Source: Symsagittifera roscoffensis (Eukaryota > Xenacoelomorpha > Acoela > Convolutidae). Taken from it: 64,000 bases of DNA. The position numbers and the translations under genes were made by a program. The stretch's first letter is position 1, and each line of letters begins with the position of its first letter. The stretch spans positions 6,477,954 to 6,541,953 of the forward strand of contig NC_087066.1 in the NCBI RefSeq assembly GCF_963678635.1, given 5' to 3'. The notes beneath the pieces are model-generated. The model was not told where the DNA came from. It did no database searches and was given only the letters and a program-made list of their open reading frames with translations. Positions 1 to 14,480 of this stretch are shown here, piece after piece.

Positions 1-3000
1 ATAAAGTGTTGGGACACTTTGCTCAAGTGTTGGGACCCTTCGACAAAGTGTTGGGACCCTTCGCTTAAGTGTTGGACACTTCGCTCAAGTGTTCGGCCCT
101 TGTTTAAAGTGTTGGGTAGCTTCGCGCAAGTGTTGGGACTCTTCGCCAAAGTGTTGGGATCCTTTGCTCAGCTGTTGGGACCCTTCGCCAAAGGTTGGGA
201 TTTTTCGGTAAAGTCTTGGGACTCTTCGTTCAAGTGTTGGGAGCCCTTCGCCAAAGTGTTGGGACCCTCCGGCAAAGTGTTGGGACCCTTCGCCAAAGTG
301 TTGGGAACCTTCGCTAAAGTGTTGGGAGCCTTCGCTCAAGTGTTGGGACCCTTTGCTAAGTTATTGGGACCTTTCGACAAGTGTTGGGACCTTTCGGTAA
401 AGTCTTTGGACCTTTCGCTCAAGTGTTGGGACCCTTCGACAAAGTGTTGGGACACTCCGGCAAAGTGTTGAGACCCTTCGCCCAAGTGTTGGGATCCTTC
501 GCCAAAATGTTATGATCCTTCGCTAAAGTGTAGGGACTCTTCGTTCAAGTGTTGGGACCCTTCGCCAAAGTGTTGGAACCCTCCGGCAAAGTGTTGAGAC
601 CCTTTGCCCATGTGTGGGGTCCCTTCGCCAAAGTGTTGGGATCCTTCGCCAAAGTGTTGGGACCCTTCGCTTAAGTGTTGGACTCTTCGCTCAAGTGTTG
701 GGCCCTTCGCCAAAGTGTTGGTATCCTTCGCTTAAGTGTTGGGATCCTTCGTTCAGGTGTTGGGACTCTTCGCTCAAGTGTTGGGACCATTCGACAACGT
801 GTTGGGACCCTTTGGTAAAGTCTTGTGGGCCTCGTTCAAGTGTTATGACCATTCGATAAAGTGTTGGGGCCCTTCGCTCAAGTGTTGGGACCCTTCGCCA
901 AATTGTTGGGACATTTCGATAATGTCTTGGGGCTCTTCGTTTAAGTGTTGGGTTCCTTCGATAAAGTGTTGGGACCCTTCGCCAAAGCGTTGGGACCCTT
1001 TGTTCAAGTGTTGGGTATTTCGCTAAAGTGTTGGGACTCTCCAGTAAAATCTTGGGACCCTTTATTCAAGTGATGGGACCCTTCGCCCCAAAGTGTTGAG
1101 TTCCTTCGCTCAAGTGTTGGAATCTTTCGATAAAGTGTTGGGACACTTTGCTCAAGTGTTTGTTGGGACCCTTCGACAAAGTGTTGGGATCCTTCGCTTA
1201 AGTGTTGGACACTTCGCTCAAGTGTTCGGCCTTCTTTAAAGTGTTGGGTAGCTTCGCGCAAGTGTTGGGACTCTTCGCCAAAGTGTTGGGATCCTTTGCT
1301 CAGCTGTTGGGACCCTTCGATAAAGTGGTGGGACCCTTCGCTCAACTGTTGGGATCCTTCGCCAAAACCTTGGGACCTTTCGGTAAAGTCATGGGACCCT
1401 TCGTTTAAGTGTTGGAACCATTCGACAACGTGTTGGAACCCTTTGGTAAATGCTTGTGGGCCTCGTTCAAGTGTTATGACTATTCGATAAAGTGTTGGGG
1501 CCCTTCGCTCATGTGTTGGGACATTTGCCAAAGTGTTGGGACATTTCAGTAATGTCTTGGGGCTCTTCGTTTAAGTGTTGGGTTCCTTCGCTCAAGTGTT
1601 GGGACCTTCGCCAAAGCGTTGGGACCCTTCGTTCAAGTGTTGGGAAATTCGCTAAAGTGTTGGGACTCTTCAGTAAAGTCTTGGGACCCTTTATTCAAGT
1701 GATGGGACCTTTCGCCCCAAAGTGTTGAGTTCCTTCGCTCAAGTGTTGGAATCTTTCGATAAAGTGTTGGGACACTTTGCTCAAGTGTTGGGACCCTTCG
1801 ACAAAGTGTTGGGACCCTTCGCTTAAGTGTTGGACACTTCGCTCAAGTGTTCGGCCCTTGTTTAAAGTGTTGGGTAGCTTCGCGCAAGTGTTGGGACTCT
1901 TCGCCAAAGTGTTGGGATCCTTTGCTCAGCTGTTGGGACCCTTCGATAAAGTGGTGGGACCCTTCGCTCAGCTGTTGGGATCCTTCGCCAAAACCTTGGG
2001 ACCTTTCGATAAAGTCTTGGGGCCCTTCGCTCAAGTGTTCGGTCCCTTCGCCAAAGCGATGCGACCCTTCGTTCACGTGTTGGGACATTCGGCAACGTGT
2101 TGGGACCTTTTGGTAAGTCTTGGACCGTTCATTCATACCCTTTGGTAAAGTCTTGGGAGCCTTCGTTCAAGTGTTGGGACCCTTCTCTCAAGTGTTGAGA
2201 CCCTTCGCCAAAGTAGTGGGACCCTTCGCTCAAGTGTTGGGACCATTCGACAAGGTGTTGGGACCTTTTGGTAATGTCTTGGACCGTTCATTCATACCCT
2301 TTGGTAAAGTCTTGGGAGCCTTCGTTCAAGTGTTGGGATCCTTCTCTCAAATGTTGGGACCCTTCGCCAAAGTGTTGAGTTCCTTCGCTCAAGTGTTGGA
2401 ATCTTTCGATAAAGTGTTGGGCCCTTTGCTCAATAGTTGGGACCCTTCGGTAAAGAGTTGGGATCATTCGCTCAATTGTTGGGATCTTCGACAAAGTGTT
2501 GGGACCCTTCGCTTAAGTGTTGGAAACTTCGCTCAAGTGTTGGGCCCTTCGTTAAAGCGTTGGGAAACTTCGCGCAAGTGTTGGGACTCTTTGCCAAAGT
2601 GTTAAGTTCATTTGCTCAGGTTTTGGGACCCTTCGCTCAAGTGTTGGGTTCCTTCGCCAAAGTGTTGGGACCCTTCGCTCAAGTGTTGGGATCCTTGCCA
2701 AAGTGTTGGGACCTTTCGGTAAAGTCTTGGGAACTTCGTTTAAGTGTTGGGACACTTCGCTCAAGTGTTGGGACCCTTCGCTCAAGTGTTGGGACCCTTC
2801 GCTCAAGTGTTGGGACCCTTCGCCAAAGCGATGGGAGCCTTCGTTCACGAGTTGGGACACCCGAGAACGTGTTGGGACCCTTTGGTAAAGTCTTGGGAGC
2901 CTTCATTCAAATGTTGGGAAACTTAGCTAAAGTGTTGGGACCCTTCGCTGAAGTGTTGGGACCCTTCGCTCAAGTGTTGGGACCCTTCACCAAAGCGATG

Positions 3001-6000
3001 GGACCATTCCTTCACGTGTTGGAACATTCTTCCACGTGTTGTGTCCTTGGTAAAGTCTTGGACGCCTTCGTTCAAATGTTGGGAGACTTAGCTAAAGTGT
3101 TGGGATCCTTCGCCAAAGGATTGGGACTTTTCAGTAAAGTCTTGGGAACTTCGTTCAAGTGTTGGGACCCTTCGCTTAAGTGTTGGGACCCTTCGCTCAA
3201 GTGTTGGGACCCTTCGCCAAAGCGATGGGACCCTTCGTTCACGTGTTGGAACATTCGTCCACGTGTTGGGTCCTTTGGTAAAGTCTTGGACGCCTTCGTT
3301 CAAATGTTGGGAGACTTAGCTAAAGTGTTGGGACCCTCCGGCAAAGTTTTGAGTCTCTTCGCCCAAGTGTTGGGACCCTTCGCCAAAATGTTGGGATCCT
3401 TCGCTAAAGTGTTGGGCCCTTCGTTAAAGTGTTGGGACACTTCGCGCAAGTGTTGGGACTCTTCGCCAAAGTGTTGGGATCCTTCGCTCAGGTGTTGGGA
3501 ACCTTCGCTCAAGTGTGGGATCCTTCGCCAAAATGTTGGGACCCTTCGCTCAAGTGTTGGGATCCTTCGCCAAAGATTGGGACCTTTCAGTAAAGTCTCG
3601 GCAACTTCGTTTAGGTTTTGGGACCCTTCGCTTAATTTTTGGGACACTTCGCTCAAGTGTTGCGACCCTTCACCAAAGCGATGGGACCCTTCATTCACGT
3701 GTTGGAACATTCGTCCACGTGTTGGGTCCTTTGGTAAAGTCTTGGACGCCTTCGTTCAAATGTTGGGAGTCTTAGCTAAAGTGTTGGTACCTTCGCTAAA
3801 GTATTTGGACCCTTGGACAAAGTATTGGTACCATTCGACAAAGTGTTGGGACCCTTGGGTTCAAGTCTTGGAACCCTTCGTTCAAGTGTTGGGACCTTTC
3901 GCTCAAGTGTCGGGACCCTTCGTCAAACTGTTGGGACCCTCCGGCAAAGTGTTGAGACCCTTCGCCCAAGCGTTGAGATCCTTCGCCAAAATGTTATGAT
4001 CCTTCGCTAAAGTGCTGGGACCCTTCGATCAAGTGTTGGGACCCTTCGCTCAAGTGTTGGGACCATTCGACAACGTGTTGGGACCCTTCAGTAAAGTCTT
4101 GCGACCCTTCTCTGAAGTGTTGGTACCCTTCGGTAAAGTGTTGGGACCCTTCGCGCAAGTGTTGGGACTCTTCGCCAAAGTGTTGGGATCCTTCGCTCAG
4201 GTTTTGGGACCCTTCGCTCAAGTGTTGGGTTCCTTCGCCAAAGTGTTGGGACCCTTCGCTCAAGTGTTGGGATCCTTGCCAAAGTGTTGGGACCTTTCGG
4301 TAAAGTCTTGGGAACTTCGTTCAAGTGTTGGGATCATTCGCTCAAATGTTGGGATCTTCGACAAAGTGTTGGGACCTTCGTTAAAGTGTTGGGAAACTTC
4401 GCGCAAGTGTTGGGACTCTTCGCCAAAGTGTTGGGATCCTTCGCTCAGGTGTTGGGAACCTTCGCTCAAGTGTGGGATCCTTCGCCAAAGTGTTGGGACC
4501 CTTCGCTCAAGTGTTGGGATCCTTCGCCAAAGATTGGGACCTTTCAGTAAAGTCTTGGGAACTTCGTTTAGGTTTTGGGACCCTTCGCTTAATTTTTGGG
4601 ACACTTCGCTCAATTGTTGGAACATTCGTCCACGTGTTGGGTCCTTTGGTAAAGTCTTGGACGCCTTCGTTCAAATGTTGGGAGTCTTAGCTAAAGTGTT
4701 GGGACCCTTCGCTAAAGTATTTGGACCCTTGGACAAAGTATTGGTACCATTCGACAAAGTGTTGGGACCCTTCGGTTCAAGTCTTGGAACCCTTCGTTCA
4801 AGTGTTGGGACCTTTCGCTCAAGTGTCGGGACCTTTGGTCAAACTGTTGGGACCCTCCGGAAAAGTGTTGAGACCCTTCGCCCAAGTGTTGAGATCCTTC
4901 GCCAAAATGTTATGATCATTCGCTAAAGTGCTGGGACCCTTCGATCAAGTGTTGGGACCCTTCGCTCAAGTGTTGGGACCATTCGACAACGTGTTGGGCC
5001 CTTCGTTAAAGTGTTGGGCACTTCGCTCAAGTGTTGGGTTCCTTCGCCAAAGTGTTGGGACCCTTCGCTCAATTGTTGGGATCCTTGCCAAAGTTTTGGT
5101 ACCCTTCGACAAAGTGTTGTGACCCTTCGGTTCAAGTCTTGGGACCCTTCGTTCAAGTGTTGGGATCTTTCGCTCAAGTGTCGGGACCCTTCGCCAAAGT
5201 GTTGGGACCCTCCGGCAAAGTGTTGAGTGCCTTCGCCCAAGTGTTGGGACCCTTCGCCAAAATGTTGGGATCCTTCGCTAAAGTGTTGGGCCCTTCGTTA
5301 AAGAGTTGGGACACTTCGCGCAAGTGTTGGGACTCTTCGCCAAAGTGTTGGGATCCTTCGCTCAGGTGTTGGGACCCTTCACTCAAGTGTGGCATCCTTC
5401 GCCAAAGTGTTGGGACCCTTCGCTCAAGTGTTGGGATCCTACGCCAAAGTTTGGGACCTTTCGGTAAAGTCTTGGGAACTTCGTTTAAGTTTTGGGACCC
5501 TTCGCTTAAGTGTTGGGATACTTCGCTCAAGTGTTGCGACCCTTCGCCAAAGCGATGGGACCTTTCGTTCACGTGTTGGAACATTCGTCCACGTGTTGGG
5601 TCCTTTGGTAAAGTCTTGGACGCCTTCGTTCAAATGTTGGGACACTTAGTTAAAGTGTTGGGACCCTTCGCTCAAGTGTTGGGACCCTTCGCTAAAGTAT
5701 TTGGACCCTTGAACAAAGTATTGGTACCCTTCGACAAAGTGTTGGGACCCTTCGGTTCAAGTCTTGGAACCCTTCGTTCAAGTATTGGGACCTTTCGCTC
5801 AAGTGTCGGGACCTTCGCCAAAATGTTATGATCCTTCGCTAAAGTGTTGGGACCCTTCGATCAAGTGTTGGGACCCTTCGCTCAAGTGTTGGGACCATTC
5901 GACAACGTGTTGGGACCCTTTGGAAAAGTCTTGCGAGCCTTCGTTCAAGTGTTGGGACCCTTCGGTAAAGTGTTGGGACCCTTCGCGCAAGTGTTGGGAC

Positions 6001-7787
6001 TCTTCGCCAAAGTGTTGGGATCCTTCGCTCAGGTGTTGGGACCCTTCGCTCAAGTGTTGGGATCCTTCGCCAAAGTGTTGGGACCCTTCGCTCAAGTGTT
6101 GGGATCCTTCGCCAAAGTGTTGGGACTTTTCGGTAAAGTCTTGGGAGCCTTCATTCAAATGTTGGGACACTTAGCTAAAGTGTTGGGACCCTTCGCGCAA
6201 ATGTTGGGATCTTCGCCAAAGTGTTGGGATCCTTCGCTCAGGTGTTCGAACCCTTCGCTCAAGTGTTGGGATCCTTCGCCAAAGTGTTGGGATCCTTCGC
6301 TCAATTGTTGGGATCCTTCGCCAAAGTGTTGGTTCTTTTCGGTAAAGTCTTGGGAACTTCTTTCAAGTGTTGGAAAACTTCGCTCAAGTGTTGGGACCCT
6401 TCGCCAAAGCAATGGGCCCTTCGTTCACGAGTTGGGACACTCGGCAACGTGTTGGGACCCTTTGGTAAAGTCTTGGGAGCCTTCATTCAAATGTTGGGAC
6501 ACTTAGCTAAAGTGTTGGGACCCTTCGCTTAAGTGTTGGGACCCTTCGCTAAAGTATTTGGACCCTTGGACAAAGTATTGGTACCATTCGACAAAGTGTT
6601 GGGACCCTTCGGTTCAAGTCTTGGAACCCTTCGTTCAAGTGTTGGGACCTTTCGCTCAAGTGTCGGGTCCTTTGCCAAACTGTTGGGACCCTCCGGCAAA
6701 GTGTTGAGACCCTTCGCCCAAGTGTTGGGATCCTTCGCCAAAATGTTATGATCCTTCGCTAAAGTGTTGGGACCCTTCGATCAAGTGTTGGGACCCTTCG
6801 CTCAAGTGTTGGGATCATTCGACAACGTGTTGGCACCCTGCGAGCGTTCGTTCAAGTGTTGGGACCCTTCGCTAAAGTGTTGGGACCCTTTGCTCAAGTG
6901 TTGGGATCCTTCGCTCAAGTGTTGGGATCATTCGACAACGTGTTGGGACCCTTTGGAAAAGTCTTGCGAGCGTTCGTCCAAGTGTTGGGACCCTTCGGTA
7001 AAGTGTTGGGACCCTTCGCGCAAGTGTTATGACTCTTCGCGCAAGTGTTATGACACTTCGCCAAAGTGTTGGGACCCTTCGCTCAAGTGTTGGGATCCTT
7101 CGCCAAAGTGTTGGGACTTTTCAGTAAAGTCTTGGGAACTTCGTTCAAGTGTTGCGACCCTTCGCCAAAGCGATGGGACCGTTCGTTCACGTGTTGGAAC
7201 ATTCGTCCACGTGTTGGGTCCTTTGGTAAAGTCTTGGACGCCTTCGTTCAAATGTTGGGACACTTAGCTAAAGTGTTGGGACCCTTCGCTCAAGCGTTGA
7301 GACCATTCGCTAAAGTATTCGGACCCTTGGACAAAGTATTGGTACCCTTCGACAAAGTGTTGGGACCCTTCGGTTCAAGTCTTGGAACCCTTCGCTCAAG
7401 TGTTGGGACCCTTCGCTAAAGTATTTGGACCCTTGGACAAAGTATTGGTACCCTTCGCCAAAGTGTTGGGACCCTCGGGCAAAGTGTTGAGTCCCTTCGC
7501 CCAAGTGTTGGGACTCTTCGCCAAAGTGTTGGGATCCTTCGCTCAGGTGTTGGGTCCCTTCGCTCAAGTGTGGGATCCTTCGCCAAAGTGTTGGGACCCT
7601 ACGCTCAAGTGTTGGGATCCTTCGCCAAAGTTTGGGACCTTCCGGTAAAGTCTTGGAAACTTCGTTTAAGTTTTGGGACCCTTCGCTTAAGTGTTAGGAC
7701 ACTTCGCTCAAGTGTTGCGACCCTTCGCCAAAGCGATGGGACTCTTCGTTCACGTGTTGGAACATTCGTCCACGTGTTGGGTCCTTT

Positions 7788-8960
7788 GGTAATGTCTTGG
7801 GAGCCTTCGTTCAAGTGTTGGGACCCCACGCTAAAGTGTTGGGACCCTTCGCTCAAATGTTGGGACACTTCGCTTAAGTATTTAGACCCTTGGACAAAGT
7901 ATTGGTACTCTTCGACAAAGTGTTGGGACCCTTCATCAAAGTGATGGAAATCTCCGGCAAAGTATTTGGAAACTTGGACAAAGTATTGGTACCCTTCGAC
8001 AAAGTGTCGGGTCCCTTCGCCAAAGCAATGGGACCCTTCGTTCAAGTGTTGGGACATTCTACAACGTGTTGGGACCCTTTGGTAATGTCTTGGGAGCCTT
8101 CGTTCAAGTGTTGGGGCCCCACGCTAAAGTGTTGGGACCCTTCGCTCAAATGTTGGGACACTTCGCTTAAGTATTTAGACCCTTGGACAAAGTATTCGTA
8201 CTCTTCGACAAAGTGTTGGGACCCTTCATCAAGGTGATGGAAATCTCCGGCAAAGTATTTGGAAATTTGGACAAAGTATTGGTACCCTTCGACAAAGTGT
8301 TGGGTCCCTTCGCCAAAGCAATGGGACCCTTCGTTCAAGTGTTGGGACATTCTACAACGTGTTGGGACCCTTTGGTAATGTCTTGGGAGCCTTCATTCAA
8401 GTTTTGGGACCCCCTGCTAAAGTGTTGGGATCCTTCGCTCAAATGTTGGGACACTTCGCTTAAGTATTTGGACCCTTGGACAAATTATTGGTACCCTTCG
8501 ACAAAGTGTTGGGACCCTTAATCAAAGTGTTGGAAATCTCCGGCAAAGTTTTTGGAAATTTGGACAAAGTATTGATACCCTTCGACAAAGTGTTGGGTCC
8601 CTTCGCCAAAGCAATGGGACCCTTCGCTCAAGTGTTGGGACATTCTACAACGTGTTGGGACCCTTTGGTAATGTCTTGGGAGCCTTCGTTCAAGTGTTGG
8701 AACCCCACGCTAAAGTGTTGGGACCCTTCGCTCAAATGTTGGGACACTTCGCTTAAGTATTTGGACCCTTGGACAAAGTATTGGTACCCTTCGACAAAGT
8801 GTTGGGACCCTTCATCAAAGTGTTGGAAATCTCCGGCAAAGTATTTGGAAACCTGGACAAAGTATTGGTACCCTTCGACAAAGTGTTGGAACCCATTGCC
8901 AAAGTGTTGGAACCCACAGGCAAAGTGTTGAGACCCTTCGCCCAAGTGTTGGGACCCTTC
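7788..8960. repeat. Higher-order repeat, 293-bp period, four copies
   Basis: A distinctive variant (GGTAATGTCTTGGG) occurs at 7788, 8081, 8374 and 8667, exactly 293 bp apart each time. The roughly 14 units between are near-identical in each copy and include the unusual units GGAAATCTCCGGCAAAG and the CATTCTACAACG variant. This is a higher-order repeat laid over the 21-bp array. Confidence 0.9.
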
Positions 8961-11850
8961 GCTCAAATGTTGGGACACTTCGCTAAAGTATTTGGACCTT
9001 GGAAAAAGTATTGGTACCCTTCGACAAATGGTTGGGAACTTTAATCAAAGTGTTGGAAATCTCCGGCAAAGTATTTGGAAACTTGGACAAAGTATTGGTA
9101 CCCTTCGACAAAGTGTTGGGACCCTTCGCCAAAGTGTTGGGACCCTTCGCTCAAATGTTGGGACACTTCGCTAAAGTATTTGGACCTTGGAAAAAGTATT
9201 GGTACCCTTCGACAAAGTGTTGGGACCCTTAATCAAAGTGTTGGAAATCTCCGGCAAAGTATTTGGAAACTTGGACAAAGTATTGGTACCCTTCGACAAA
9301 GTGTTGGGACCCTTCGCCAAAGTGTTGGGACCCTCCGGCAAAGTGTTGGGACCCTTTGATCAAGTGTTGGGACCCTTCGCTCAAGTGTTGGAACCATCCG
9401 ACAACGTGTTGGGACACTTTGGTAAAGTCTTGCGAGCCTTCGTTCAAGTGTTGGGACCCTTCGGTAAAGTGTTGGGACCCTTCGGTAACGTCCTGGGACC
9501 TTTCGTTCAAGTGTTAGGACCCTTCAATAAAGTGTTATGACCCTTCACTCAAGTGTTGGGTCCCTTCGCCAAAGCAATGGGACCCTTCGTTCAAGTGTTG
9601 GGACATTCGACAACGTGTTGGGACCCTTTGGTAAAGTGTTGGACCCTTCGCTCAAATGTTGGGACACTTCGCTAAAGTATTTGGACCCTTGGACAAAGTA
9701 TTGGTACCCTTCGACAAAGTGTTGGGACCCTTCATCAAAGTGTTGGAAATCTCCCGCAAAGTATTTGGAAACTTGGACAAAGTATTGGTACCCTTCGACA
9801 AAGTGTTGGGACCCTTCGCCAAAGTGTTGGGACCCTCCGGCAAAGTGTTGAGACCCTTCACTCAAGTGTTGGGACCCTTCGCTCAAATGTTGGAATCCTT
9901 CGCTAAAGTGTTGGGATCCTTCGCCAAAATGTTATGATCCTTCGCTAAAGTGTTGGGACCCTTCGATCAAGTGTTGGGACCCGACGCTCAAGTGTTGGGA
10001 CCCTCCGGCAAAGTGTTGAGACCCTTCGCCCAAGTGTTGGGACCCTTCGCTCAAATGTTGGGACACTTCGCTAAAGTATTTGGATCCTTGGACAAAGTAT
10101 TGGTACCCTTCGACAAAGTGTTGGGACCTTCATCAAAGTGTTGGAAATCTCCGGCAAAGTATTTGGAAACTTGGACAAAGTATTGGTACCCTTCGACAAA
10201 GTGTTGGGACCCTCCGGCAAAGTGTTGAGACCCTTCACCCAAGTGTTGGGACCCTTCGCTCAAATGTTGGGACACTTCGCTAAAGTATTTGGACCCTTGG
10301 ACAAAGTATTGGTACCCTTCGACAAAGTGTTGGGACCCTTCATCAAAGTGTTGGAAATCTCCGGCAAAGTATTTGGAAACTTGGACAAAGTATCGGTACC
10401 CTTCAAAAAGTGTTGGGACCCTTCGCCAAAGTGTTGGGATCCTTCGCCAAAATGTTATGATCCTTCGCTCAAGTGTTGGGACATTCTACAACGTGTTGGG
10501 ACCCTTTGGTAATGTCTTGGGAGCCTTCGTTCAAGTGTTGGAACCCCACGCTAAAGTGTTGGGACCCTTCGCTCAAATGTTGGGACACTTCGCTTAAGTA
10601 TTTGGACCCTTGGCAAAGTATTGGTACCCTTCGACAAAGTGTTGGGACCCTTCATCAAACTGTTGGAAATCTCCGGCAAAGTATTTGGAAACCTGGACAA
10701 AGTATTGGTACCCTTCGACAAAGTGTTGGAACCCATTGCCAAAGTGTTGGAACCCACAGGCAAAGTGTTGAGACCCTTCGCCCAAGTGTTGGGACCCATC
10801 GCTCAAATGTTGGGAGACTTCGCTAAAGTATTTGGACCTTGGAAAAAGTATTGGTACCCTTCGACAAATGGTTGGGTACCTTAATCAAAGTGTTGGAAAT
10901 CTCCGGCAAAGTATTTGGAAACTTGGACAAAGTATTGGTACCCTTCGACAAAGTGTTGGGACCCTTCGCCAAAATGTTGGGACCCTTCGCTCAAATGTTG
11001 GGACACTTCGCTAAAGTATTTGGACCTTGGAAAAAGTATTGGTACCCTTCGACAAAGTGTTGGGACCCTTCATCAAACTGTTGGAAATCTCCGGCAAAGT
11101 ATTTGGAAACTTGGACAAAGTATTGGTACCCTTCGACAAAGTGTTGGGACCCTTCGCCAAAGTGTTGGGACCCTCCGGCAAAGTGTTGGGACCCTTTGAT
11201 CAAGTGTTGGGACCCTTCGCTCAAGTGTTGGAACCATTCGACAACGTGTTGGGACCCTTTGGTAAAGTCTTGCGAGCCTTCGTTCAAGTGTTGGGACCCT
11301 TCGGTAAAGTGTTGGGACCCTTCGCTCAAGTGTTGGGACCTTTCGGTAACGTCCTGGGACTTTTCGTTCAAGTGTTAGGACCCTTCAATAAAGTGTTATG
11401 ACCCTTCACTCAAGTGTTGGGTCCCTTCGCCAAAGCAATGGGACCCTTCGTTCAAGTGTTGGGACATTCGACAGTGTGTTGGGACCCTTTGGTAAAGTGT
11501 TGGACCCTTCGCTCAAATGTTGGGACACTTCGCTAAAGTATTTGGACCCTTGGACAAAGTATTGGTACCCTTCGACAAAGTGTTGGGACCCTTCATCAAA
11601 GTGTTGGAAATCTCCGGCAAAGTATTTGGAAACTTGGACAAAGTATTGGTACCCTTCGACAAAGTGTTGGGACCCTTTGCCAAAGTGTTGGGACCCTCCG
11701 GCAAAGTGTTGAGACCCTTCACTCAAGTGTTGGGACCCTTCGCTCAAATGTTGGAATCCTTCGCTAAAGTGTTGGGATCCTTCGCCAAAATGTTATGATC
11801 CTTCGCTAAAGTGTTGGGACCCTTCGATCAAGTGTTGGGACCCGACGCTC
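8640..11850. repeat. About 1.85-kb segmental duplication inside the array
   Basis: The block from about 8640 to 9990 is repeated at about 10480 to 11850. Marker variants GGTAATGTC at 8667 and 10508 (offset 1841) and the TTCGATCAAG/CCCGACGCTC pair at about 9960 and 11821 (offset 1861) show the pairing. Small indels explain the offset drift. Confidence 0.8.
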
Positions 11851-13049
11851 AAGTGTTGGGACACTTCGCTAAAGTATTTGGACCCTTGGACAAAGTATTG
11901 ATACCCTTCGACAAAGTGTTGGGACCCTTCATCAAAGTGTTGGAAATCTCCGGCAAAGTATTTGGAAACTTGGACAAAGTATCGGTACCCTTCAAAAAAG
12001 TGTTGGGACCCTTCGCCAAAGTGTTGGGATCCTCCGGCAAAGTGATGAGACCCTTCGCCAAAATGTTATGATCCTTCGCTTAAGTGTTGGGACCCTTCAA
12101 AAAAGTGTTCGGACCCTTCGCCAAAGTGTTGGGATCCTTCGCTAAAGTGTTGGGATCCTTCGCCAAAATGTTATGATCCTTCGCTTAAGTGTTGGGACCC
12201 TTCGATCAAGTGTTGGGACCCTACGCTCAAGTGTTGGGACAATTCGACAACGTGTTGGAACCCTTTGGTAAAGTCTTGCGTGCCTTCGTTCAAGTGTTGG
12301 GACCCTTCGGTAAAGTGTTGGGACCTTCGCCCAAGTGTTAGGACCTTCCGGTAAAGTCCTGGGACTCTTCGCTTAAGTGTTGGGACCCTTCAATAAAGTG
12401 TTATGACCCTTCACTCAGGTGTTGGGACCCTTCGCTCAAATGTTGGGACACTTCGCTAAAGTATTTGGACCCTTGGACAAAGTATTGGTACCCTTCGACA
12501 AAGTGTTGGGCCCCTTCATCAAAGTGTTGGAAATCTCCGGCAAAGTATTTGGAAACTTGGACAAAGTATCGGTACCCTTCAAAAAAGTGTTGGGACCCTT
12601 CGCCAAAGTGTTGGGACCCTCCGGCAAAGTGATGAGACCCTTCGCCCAAGTGTTCGGACCCTTCGCCAAAGTGTTGGGATCCTTCGCTAAAGTGTTGGGC
12701 CCCTTCTTCAAAATGTTGGGATCCTTCGCTAAAGTGTTGGGACCCTTCGTTCAAGTGTTGGGTCCCTTCGTTCAAGTGTTGGGACCCTTCGCTAAAGTGT
12801 TGGGACATTCGACAACGTGTTGGGACCCTTCGGAAAAGTGTTGGGGCCCTTCACTCAAGTGTTGGGACCTTTCGCTCAAGTGTTGGGACACTTCGCTAAA
12901 GTATTTGGACCCTTGGACAAAGTATTGGTACCCTTCGACAAAGTGTTGGGACCTTAATCAAAGTGATGGAAATCTCCGGCAAAGTATTTGGAAACTTGGA
13001 CAAAGTATTGGTACCCTTCGACAAAGTGTTGGGACCCTTCGCCAAAAGT

Positions 13050-14480
13050 GTTGGGACCCACCGCCAAAGTGTTGAGACCCTTCACCCAAGTGTTGGGACC
13101 CTTCGCTCAAATGTTGGGACACTTCGCGAAAGTATTTGGAAACTTGGACAAAGTATTGGTACCCTTCAAAAAAGTATTGGGACCCTTCGCCAAAGTGTTG
13201 GGACCCTCCGGCAAAGTGATGAGACCCTTCGCCCAAGTGTTCGGACCCTTCGCCAAAGTGTTGGGATCCTTCGCTAAAGTGTTGGGATCCTTCGCCAAAA
13301 TGTTATGATCCTTCGCTAAAGTGTTGGGACCCTTCGATCAAGTGTTGGGACCCTACGCTCAAGTGTTGGGACAATTCGACACTGTGTTGAGACCCTTTGA
13401 AAGTCTTGCGAGCCTTCGTTCAAGTGTTGGGACCCTTCGGTAAAGTGTTGTGACCCTTCGCTCAAGTGTTGGGACCTTCCGGTAAAGTCCTGGGACTCTT
13501 CGTTCAAGTGTTGGGACCCTTCAATAAAGTGTTATGACCCTTCACTCAGGTGTTGGTACCCTTCGCTCAAGTGTTGGGACCTTCCGGTAAAGTCCTGGGA
13601 CCCTTCGTTCAAGTGTTGGGACATTCGACAACGTGTTGGGACCCTTTGGTAAAGTCTTGGGAGCCTTCGTTCAAGTGTTGGGACCCTTCGCTAAAGTGTT
13701 GGGACCCTTCACTAAAGTATTTGGACCCTTGGACAAATATTTGGTACTCTTCGACAAAGTGTTTGGACCCTTTATCAAAGTGTTGGAAATCTCCGGCAAA
13801 GTATTTGGAAACTTGGACAAAGTATTGGTACCCTTCGACAAAGTGTTGGGACCCTTCGCCAAAAGTGTTGGGACCCACCGCCAAAGTGTTGAGACCCTTC
13901 ACCCAAGTGTTGGGACCCTTCGCTCAAATGTTGGGACACTTCGCGAAAGTATTTGGAAACTTGGACAAAGTATTGGTACCCTTCAAAAAAGTATCGGGAC
14001 CCTTCGCCAAAGTGTTGGGACCCTCCGGCAAAGTGATGAGACCCTTCGCCCAAGTGTTCGGTCCCTTCGCCAAAGTGTTGGGATCCTTCGCTAAAGTGTT
14101 GGGATCCTTCGCCAAAATGTTATGATCCTTCGCTAAAGTGTTGGGACCCTTCGATCAAGTGTTGGGACCCTACGCTCAAGTGTTGGGACAATTCGACACT
14201 GTGTTGAGACCCTTTGAAAGTCTTGCGAGCCTTCGTTCAAGTGTTGGGACCCTTCGGTAAAGTGTTGTGACCCTTCGCTCAAGTGTTGGGACCTTCCGGT
14301 AAAGTCCTGGGACTCTTCGTTCAAGTGTTGGGACCCTTCAATAAAGTGTTATGACCCTTCACTCAGGTGTTGGTACCCTTCGCTCAAGTGTTGGGACCTT
14401 CCGGTAAAGTCCTGGGACCCTTCGTTCAAGTGTTGGGACATTCGACAACGTGTTGGGACCCTTTGGTAAAGTCTTGGGAG
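13050..14480. repeat. 817-bp higher-order repeat, two copies
   Basis: The segment around 13,050-13,660 recurs at 13,867-14,477, offset 817 bp, with near-identical sequence including rare variants (CAATTCGACACTGTG, CCCACCGCCAAAG). The offset is not a multiple of 21, so the duplication carried off-length units with it. Confidence 0.85.

Noticed and set aside
2437-3999. A 520-codon open frame in the array
   Set aside because: It consists only of 21-bp heptads (KVLGPFA/KCWDPSL), changes phase inside, and equally long frames exist in other phases; it comes from a stop-free repeat unit.
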